From NCBI GenBank assembly GCA_950097245.1, contig CATNCS010000002.1:35051-99050 (forward strand): DNA of 64,000 nt, read 5' to 3'. Below, piece after piece: positions 58,320-64,000 of the stretch. Origin of the DNA: an uncultured Oscillospiraceae bacterium. Its GTDB lineage: Bacteria; Bacillota; Clostridia; Oscillospirales; Oscillospiraceae. Below the pieces are notes generated by a model. The model was not told the origin of the DNA. It saw only the letters and a program-made list of their open reading frames with translations, and did not search any database. A program made the position numbers and the translations under genes. The stretch's first letter is position 1. Each line of letters opens with the position of its first letter.

Positions 58320-59564
58320 TTACGCCTCCCAGCCGGCCAGGTATGCCTTCTGGTCCTCGGTGAGGGTGTCGATAGACAGCCCCATGGCGGCCAGCTTCAC
58401 CCGGGCGATCTGGTCGTCAATCTCGTCGGGGACGAGGTACACCTTCTTCTCCAGCCCTTCCTTATGCTTGGCCAGCCACTCCAGGGACAGGGCCTGGACG
58501 GCGAAGGACATGTCCATGATCTCGGCGGGGTGGCCGTTGCCCCCGGCCAGGTTGACCAGCCGGCCCTCGGCCAGCACGTTGAGGGTGCGGCCGTCGGGGA
58601 GCTTGAAGCCCTCGATGTTCTTCCGCCGGGGGAAGGTCTCCGCAGCCATGGAGCGCAGGGCGGCCACGTCCACCTCGCAGTCGAAGTGGCCCGAGTTGCA
58701 CAGCACGGCGTTGTTCTTCATCACCTCGAAGTGCCGCTTGACGATGACGTCCTTGCAGCCGGTGGCGGTGACGAAGATGTCGCCGATTTTGGCGGCCTCG
58801 TCCATGGACATGACCCTGAAATTCTCCATGGTGGCGTCCAGGGCCTTGAAGGGGTCCACCTCGCAGACGACGACATTGGCCCCCATCCCCTTGGCCCGCA
58901 TGGCGATGCCCTTGCCGCACCAGCCGTAGCCGGCGACAACCACCGTCTTGCCCGCCACGATCAGGTTGGTGGTGTGCATGATGGCGTCCCAGGTGGACTG
59001 GCCGGTGCCGTACTTGTTGTCGTAGTAGTGCTTGGCCTTGGCGTCGTTCACCGCCATCATGGGGCAGGGGAGGATGCCCTCCCGCTGGCGGGCGTAGAGG
59101 CGGTGGATGCCGGTGGTGGTCTCCTCACAACCGCCGATGAGCCGGTCGCCGTACTGGGCGCACTTGCCCCCGAGAAGGTTAATCAGGTCGCCCCCGTCGT
59201 CCACGATGAGGTGGGGCCGGCACTTCAGGGTTTCCACCAGCAGGTCCTCATACTCCTGCATATTTACCCCGTGGACCCCGTAGGTGGCCACCCCGGAGTC
59301 GGCCACTGCGGCGGCCACGTCGTCCTGGGTGGACAGGGGGTTGCAGCCCGTCAGATGGACCTCCGCACCCCCCTCCCGAAGGACCAGCCCCAGGTTGGCG
59401 GTCTTGGCCTCCAGGTGGACGGAGACGGCGATGGTCAGCCCCGCAAAGGGCTTCTCCCGGCGGAACCGCTCCTCAATGCCGCTCAAGGCGGGCATAAAGT
59501 CCCGCACCCACTGGATCTTCTGGTGGCCCGAGGGGGCTAAGGACATATCCTTGACGATACTCAT
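58320..59564 (-). CDS. ahcY: Adenosylhomocysteinase (S-adenosylhomocysteine hydrolase)
   Basis: The 414-residue enzyme has VHLEAKTANLGLVLREGGAEV, a GCEETTTGIHRLYA substrate segment, catalytic Lys/Asp region AVNDAKAKHYYDNKYGTGQS, and NAD-binding VVVAGYGWCGKGIAMRAKG. The final segment VYLVPDEIDDQIARVKL is shortened compared with eukaryotic forms, as in many bacteria and archaea. It splits S-adenosylhomocysteine into adenosine and homocysteine, returning homocysteine to MetH. Confidence 0.95.
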   Translation of the reverse strand: MSIVKDMSLAPSGHQKIQWVRDFMPALSGIEERFRREKPFAGLTIAVSVHLEAKTANLGLVLREGGAEVHLTGCNPLSTQDDVAAAVADSGVATYGVHGVNMQEYEDLLVETLKCRPHLIVDDGGDLINLLGGKCAQYGDRLIGGCEETTTGIHRLYARQREGILPCPMMAVNDAKAKHYYDNKYGTGQSTWDAIMHTTNLIVAGKTVVVAGYGWCGKGIAMRAKGMGANVVVCEVDPFKALDATMENFRVMSMDEAAKIGDIFVTATGCKDVIVKRHFEVMKNNAVLCNSGHFDCEVDVAALRSMAAETFPRRKNIEGFKLPDGRTLNVLAEGRLVNLAGGNGHPAEIMDMSFAVQALSLEWLAKHKEGLEKKVYLVPDEIDDQIARVKLAAMGLSIDTLTEDQKAYLAGWEA

Positions 59565-59660
59565 GGTAATCCTCCCTGTTCTGTTATCCTGTTTGTATTG
59601 GGGTATTTTTGCCGTCTCTATCTTAGCACATTTTGCCCGTGAAGAAAAGAGGGAGTTTAT

Positions 59661-59728
59661 GCGGGCCGGCCAGGGGGCCGGCCCCTACAAAAACCGCCTG
59701 TAGGGGCCGCCGCCCTCGGCGGCCCGCA
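59661..59728. repeat. GTAGGGGC-type palindromic repeat pair
   Basis: One hairpin (GCGGGCCGGCCAGGGGGCCG, ending GGCCCCTACA) and one starting TGTAGGGGCCGCCGCCC are placed back to back with the CCCCTACA/TGTAGGGG ends facing each other. This is the reverse arrangement to the other copies. Confidence 0.75.
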
Positions 59729-59757
59729 GTCCTCACAATTTGTTCACACTTTAGCTG

Positions 59758-59786
59758 TAGACTTTTCCAGCAAAAACGGGTAGAAT
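59758..59786 (+). promoter_or_regulatory. Promoter of the rhomboid-like gene
   Basis: -35 TAGACT (59758-59763) and -10 TAGAAT (59781-59786) with a 17-bp spacer. Confidence 0.45.
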
Positions 59787-59821
59787 AAAAGTTACGAATT
59801 TGACCGGAGGAGGGTCTGTCC

Positions 59822-60694
59822 TTGAAAACGCTTTCCCGCTGGATTTCCAGGTTCTGCTACAACCACCCCAATTTCGGCATCTCAAATCTGATGCTGTACA
59901 TCGCTGTGGGCAATGTGGCCATCGGCCTCATTGACAACTTCAGCGCCTACTCCCTCTCCACCGCCCTGTTTTTCTTCCGTCCCGCTATCCTTCACGGAGA
60001 AATCTGGCGGCTCATCTCCTTTATTTTCGTGCCTATCACCGGAGACTTCGGTATTTTGAACTTTACCGTCCCCGGCACCTCCTTCTTCATGACCGTCCTG
60101 TCTGCCTACTTCTACTACTGGATCGGCAGCCTGCTGGAGCGGGAGTGGGGCACCGCCAAATTCAACTGCTTCTTCTTCACCGGCGTGCTGCTCAACGTCG
60201 CCTTTGGCATGATTGTGGGGGTCTCCTCCATCGCCTATGTCAATATGTCCATGTTCTTCGCCTTTGCCGTCCTCTTCCCGGACATGCAGGTGCTGTTTAT
60301 GTTCATCCTGCCGGTAAAGGTGAAGTGGCTGGCCTGGATTGACGCCGCCTTCTTTGCCTGGCAGATTTTCAACAACCTGCTGTACGGCCAGTGGCTGTAT
60401 GCCCTCCTGCCCCTGGTGGCCATCCTCAACTTCTTCATCTTCTTCTGGGAGGACATGGCGGACGCTCTGGGCCGGGGCCGGGCCCGGGCGGCTCACAAGC
60501 ACTCCGCCCAGACCATCAACTTTAAAAAGGCCCAGAAGGAGCTGCGCCAGCGCCGGGGCTACCTCCACAAGTGTGCCGTCTGCGGCATCACTGACCAGGA
60601 CGACCCCAATATGGAGTTCCGTTACTGCTCCAAATGCAATGGCTACTACTGCTACTGCGCCAACCACATCAACAACCACACCCATGTGCAGTAA
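59822..60694 (+). CDS. Rhomboid-like membrane protein with C-terminal zinc ribbon, probably inactive
   Basis: TTG 59822 follows GGAGGAGGG. The 290-residue protein has about six transmembrane helices arranged like a rhomboid, including HGEIWRLISFIFVPI and LEREWGTAKFNCFFFTG. The helix that should carry the GxSG protease motif reads YVNMSMFFAFAVLFPD, lacking the glycines. So protease activity is doubtful. After a basic linker (about 215-245) comes a zinc ribbon or B-box-like end with CAVC, CSKC, CYC and several His. Function is unknown; pseudoproteases of this fold bind or escort membrane proteins. Confidence 0.7.
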   Translation: MKTLSRWISRFCYNHPNFGISNLMLYIAVGNVAIGLIDNFSAYSLSTALFFFRPAILHGEIWRLISFIFVPITGDFGILNFTVPGTSFFMTVLSAYFYYWIGSLLEREWGTAKFNCFFFTGVLLNVAFGMIVGVSSIAYVNMSMFFAFAVLFPDMQVLFMFILPVKVKWLAWIDAAFFAWQIFNNLLYGQWLYALLPLVAILNFFIFFWEDMADALGRGRARAAHKHSAQTINFKKAQKELRQRRGYLHKCAVCGITDQDDPNMEFRYCSKCNGYYCYCANHINNHTHVQ

Positions 60695-60720
60695 AAAAAG
60701 CCCCGAAAGGGGCTTTTTTA
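60694..60720. terminator. Bidirectional terminator between the rhomboid-like and epimerase-like genes
   Basis: AAAAAAGCCCC/GGGGCTTTTTT stem with GAAA loop between convergent genes. Confidence 0.9.
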
Positions 60721-60721
60721 T

Positions 60722-61594
60722 TTATACAATGTGGAAGGCGTAGGTCAGGGACTTCTCCCTGCCGGGCTCCAGGGTGACACAGAAGGGCTTATCCTCGAAT
60801 TTTCCGCTCTCATTGTCCCAGGCGGCGCAGCCCTGCCAGGGCTCCATGCACAGGTAGGGAGCCCCCGGCTTGGTCCAGAAGGCCACCATGGGGAACTCAT
60901 GGAAGTCCAGCTGGACCCCCTGGCCGGTTTCCCGGTGGAGCAGAGACACCTTCCCGGAGCGGAGCATGCTGAAAATCACGGTGTCCATCTCCTCAAAGGT
61001 GCGGTAATCCAGAGCCATCCGGCTCCCGTCCAGCATAGGCCTCCTGCCGTCGTGGAGGATAATGCCCTGGGGACTGAGCAGGTGGCTGTCCGCCCGCTCA
61101 GGCTCGTCGAAGAGGAGCTCGTAGTCCTCAAACCGCTCCCCCGGCTGGAGAGGGCAGCGGATGGCGGTGTGGGCGCCGACGCAGAAGGGCATAGGGGCGG
61201 CGCCGGTGTTTTTCACGGTGAGGGCGGTGGAGAAGCCGTCCTCCAGCAGCCGGTGGGTTATCTTCAGGGAGAAGGGGAAGGGGTAGCGGGCCAGGGTCTC
61301 CCCGCTCTCCCGCAGCTCCAGGGTGACGAAGTCCTCCCCCTGCTCCACCGGGGCAAACTCCGACCCCCGGGCAAAGCCGTGGCGGCCCATCTCGCAGGTC
61401 TTGCCGCCGATGTCCACCCGGCCGTCCTTCAGCGACCCCACAATGGGGAAAAGAACCGGGTTTTGTCCCGACCAGAAGGCCGGGTCCCCCTGCCAGATAT
61501 ACTCCAGGCCGTCCCCGTCCTGCAGGGAGACCAGCTCCCCGCCCTTGGTCCGGGCCACGGCCCGCAGAGCGCCCTTTTTCAGCTCAAATGTCAT
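60722..61594 (-). CDS. Aldose 1-epimerase (LacX/galactose mutarotase-like) family protein
   Basis: The 290-residue beta-sandwich protein shows EYIWQGDPAFWSGQNPVLFPIVGSLKDG, the MGRHGFARGSEF block with an active-site His, FCVGAHTAIRCPL with a second His, and CMEPWQGCA (shown as pointers). This is the LacX-like branch of aldose epimerases, which act on an unidentified sugar. It is a single gene between repeats and terminators and near galE, perhaps hinting at galactose metabolism. Confidence 0.85.
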   Translation of the reverse strand: MTFELKKGALRAVARTKGGELVSLQDGDGLEYIWQGDPAFWSGQNPVLFPIVGSLKDGRVDIGGKTCEMGRHGFARGSEFAPVEQGEDFVTLELRESGETLARYPFPFSLKITHRLLEDGFSTALTVKNTGAAPMPFCVGAHTAIRCPLQPGERFEDYELLFDEPERADSHLLSPQGIILHDGRRPMLDGSRMALDYRTFEEMDTVIFSMLRSGKVSLLHRETGQGVQLDFHEFPMVAFWTKPGAPYLCMEPWQGCAAWDNESGKFEDKPFCVTLEPGREKSLTYAFHIV

Positions 61595-61632
61595 ATTTTC
61601 GCCTCCATATTATGAAATGATTACGGTTATTA

Positions 61633-61704
61633 TGTAGGGGCGCACACTGTGCGCCCGTTCGGTTTTGCCGCGGGGAATGCGGGCGCACACTGTGCGCCCC
61701 TACA
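61633..61704. repeat. GTAGGGGC-type palindromic repeat
   Basis: TGTAGGGGCGCACACTGTGC and its near-perfect reverse complement ending GTGCGCCCCTACA enclose a short spacer, giving two hairpins that can also pair end to end. Confidence 0.8.
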
Positions 61705-61707
61705 GCC

Positions 61708-63039
61708 TTAAAACGCCACCTTCAGGAACAGGGCCACGCAGCACAGAATGATGGCGCAGGGGACATAGAAATACCGGCCGACATTATACCACACCTGTCC
61801 GGCGGGCTTTTTTGCGCCCCGGCTGATCTCCTCCATCAGCTCCTCACGCCTCATAATCCAGAACCAGGACAGGGCACCCAGAGTGGCCCCGATGGGGATG
61901 ATATAGATCGAAACGATGTCCATCCAGGGGCCCCACTTGAAGATGGGCTCCATATTCAGGCCAATCCCTAAGCAGATGACGCACAGCAGGGCCAGCATGG
62001 CCTTCCGGTTGAGCCTGGGAAAACGGTGGAGGAGGGACTCACCCACCGCCTCAAACATATTTTGCAGAGAGCTCACCCCGGCAAAGATCATAGCGGTATA
62101 GAGGATGACGGCGAACAGCCGGCCCAGGGGGATGTCCTGGAGGATGCGTGGCAGGGTGACGAAGAGCAGGGAGGGGCCGGCCCCCACGTCCAGCCCGTAG
62201 GCAAAGCAGGCGGGGATAATCACCAGGGCGGCCACCAGGGCGGCGATGGTGTCGAAGAGGGCGGTCTGCTTGGCCAGGGAGACCACATCCTCCTCCGGGG
62301 ACAGGTAGGCCCCGTAGACGATCATCCCGCTGCCCGTGATGGACAGGGAGAAGAAGGCCTGGCCCATGGCCCAGATCCACACCATGGGGTTGAGCAGGTC
62401 GGCCCACCGGGGGGTGAACATATACCGGTAGCCCTCCGCGGCCCCGGGCAGGAAGGCCACCCGGACGGCCAGAATCAGGAAGATGACGAAGAACAGGGGC
62501 ATCATCACCTTGTTGGACTTCTCGATGCTCTTGGCACCCAGCAGCAGGGTGAGCAGGGTGCCCACCACCACGATGATGTGGAAGGGGACCACCGAGTAGT
62601 CGTGGAGGGAGAAGGACTCAAACCAGGCGGCGGTGTCGGCGGTCATCAGACTCCCGCCTACCGAGGCGGCAAAGGCCTTGAGCACATAGGCGATAATCAC
62701 CGCGTAGCCCAGGGCGATGCACATGGAGCCGGCCAGAGGCAGCCAGCCCAAAGCGGCCCCGGCGGCGCCCAGCCCCTTTTTCCGGCTGGTCCAGGCCATC
62801 CGGTAGGAGCCCAGGGTGCCGGTATGGGCCCGGCGGCCCACGGCGTACTCGGCGGACAGGCCAACCGTGCCGAAGAGTATGATGAAAAACAGATAGACCA
62901 GCAGAAAAGCGCCGCCGCCATTGCTGCCCATCTTGGCAGGAAAGCCCCACACATTGGCCATTCCCACCGCAGAGCCCACCGCCGAGAGGACAAAGCCCCA
63001 GCCGCTGGAAAAGTTTCGGTGTTGTTTCTTTGTGTCCAT
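61708..63039 (-). CDS. Na+-dependent neurotransmitter-type symporter (SNF/LeuT family)
   Basis: ATG 63039 follows AAGGAG. The 443-residue carrier has the SNF N-terminal signature SGWGFVLSAVGSAVGMANVWGFP, with the unwound TM1 Na+/substrate site. TM6 has FFSLSITGSGMIVYGAYLSPEED, and about eleven helices are visible in all. It imports an amino acid or related solute with Na+. The sodium-type V-ATPase in this window could supply the gradient. The gene is divergent from galE. Confidence 0.92.
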   Translation of the reverse strand: MDTKKQHRNFSSGWGFVLSAVGSAVGMANVWGFPAKMGSNGGGAFLLVYLFFIILFGTVGLSAEYAVGRRAHTGTLGSYRMAWTSRKKGLGAAGAALGWLPLAGSMCIALGYAVIIAYVLKAFAASVGGSLMTADTAAWFESFSLHDYSVVPFHIIVVVGTLLTLLLGAKSIEKSNKVMMPLFFVIFLILAVRVAFLPGAAEGYRYMFTPRWADLLNPMVWIWAMGQAFFSLSITGSGMIVYGAYLSPEEDVVSLAKQTALFDTIAALVAALVIIPACFAYGLDVGAGPSLLFVTLPRILQDIPLGRLFAVILYTAMIFAGVSSLQNMFEAVGESLLHRFPRLNRKAMLALLCVICLGIGLNMEPIFKWGPWMDIVSIYIIPIGATLGALSWFWIMRREELMEEISRGAKKPAGQVWYNVGRYFYVPCAIILCCVALFLKVAF

Positions 63040-63080
63040 AAATAACTCCTTATTTCTGAAATGAAGTGCTGTACAATTCG

Positions 63081-63109
63081 AGTATAATATAAAATACACA
63101 AAAAAGCAA
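63081..63109 (-). promoter_or_regulatory. Promoter of the SNF symporter
   Basis: Minus-strand -35 TTGCTT (63109-63104) and -10 TATACT (63086-63081) with a 17-bp spacer in an AT-rich stretch. The facing galE has a TACAAT -10 candidate at 63233-63238 but a poor -35. Confidence 0.55.
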
Positions 63110-63154
63110 CGAATAAATCGGGGCTTGGGATGAGAATTTGCCGGAGGCGGATGA

Positions 63155-64000
<846 letters not shown>

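Overview
The window is GC-rich, densely packed, monoderm (Gram-positive) bacterial chromosome. Gene content points to an anaerobic, spore-forming, probably butyrate-producing member of the Clostridia, most likely the Oscillospiraceae/Flavonifractor-Lawsonibacter-Intestinimonas neighbourhood; that placement is inference from content and from gut-Clostridia style intergenic repeats. Supporting genes are dipicolinate synthase (spoVFAB), butyryl-CoA dehydrogenase with its electron-transfer flavoprotein (bcd-etfB-etfA), two 3-hydroxybutyryl-CoA dehydrogenases, two [FeFe]-hydrogenases (one a bifurcating trimer), a V/A-type ATPase whose rotor ring carries sodium-binding residues, and a Na+-symporter.

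Layout. 1-2.9 kb is an accessory island: the 5' end of a probable Wadjet type III defence operon (DUF2397/JetA-like, running off the left edge), a Phd/RelE-type toxin-antitoxin pair, and a large serine recombinase with no ordinary start codon, whose stop lies 3 bp from the end of a chromosomal HAD phosphatase gene. 2.9-14.8 kb: HAD phosphatase, a truncated ATPase, a siroheme sulfite/nitrite reductase, an iron/corrinoid-type ABC importer, a group B-like [FeFe]-hydrogenase, a GH25 muramidase, and cobalamin-dependent methionine synthase with a separately encoded reactivation protein. 15-25 kb is housekeeping: zinc-ribbon proteins, ftsY, rdgB, yhbY, a nadD-yqeK fusion, an LCP wall-polymer ligase, rsfS, a lipid kinase, azlCD, an SDR reductase and a membrane-anchored glycosidase-like protein. 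25-34 kb is the nine-gene V-ATPase operon (H-I-K-E-C-F-A-B-D); subunit I is split by an in-frame amber codon. 34-36 kb holds an unusual proteasome/HslV-fold protein and an SLH-domain surface protein. 36-46 kb: spoVFBA, a Uma2 nuclease-like gene, etfA-etfB-bcd under a Rex-like box, a membrane-bound MerR-RDD regulator, a frameshifted SLH paralogue, and hbd. 46-50 kb: hydC-hydB-hydA. 50-64 kb: aminotransferase, a PTS enzyme I N-domain protein, a beheaded XRE-cupin regulator, deoC, metK under a SAM-I riboswitch, a PIN toxin-antitoxin pair, GNAT, a second hbd-like gene, greA, ahcY, a rhomboid-like membrane protein, an aldose-epimerase-like protein, a Na+-symporter and the 5' part of galE.

How it fits together. 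bcd/etf, hbd and the two hydrogenases form the redox core of butyrate/H2 metabolism. The sodium-type V-ATPase and the SNF symporter suggest sodium bioenergetics. metH plus its activator, metK and ahcY cover most of the activated-methyl cycle. The observations most worth a second look are a possible Ser-nucleophile HslV-like hydrolase (34168), the amber-split V-ATPase subunit I (25484-27412), a covarying double-hairpin leader shared by two SLH genes (34975 and 43680), a possible -1 frameshift site (43971), the membrane MerR-RDD regulator with a 19-bp-spacer promoter (42028), the Wadjet edge (1-226), and a promoter-terminator unit upstream of bcd (41831-41932).
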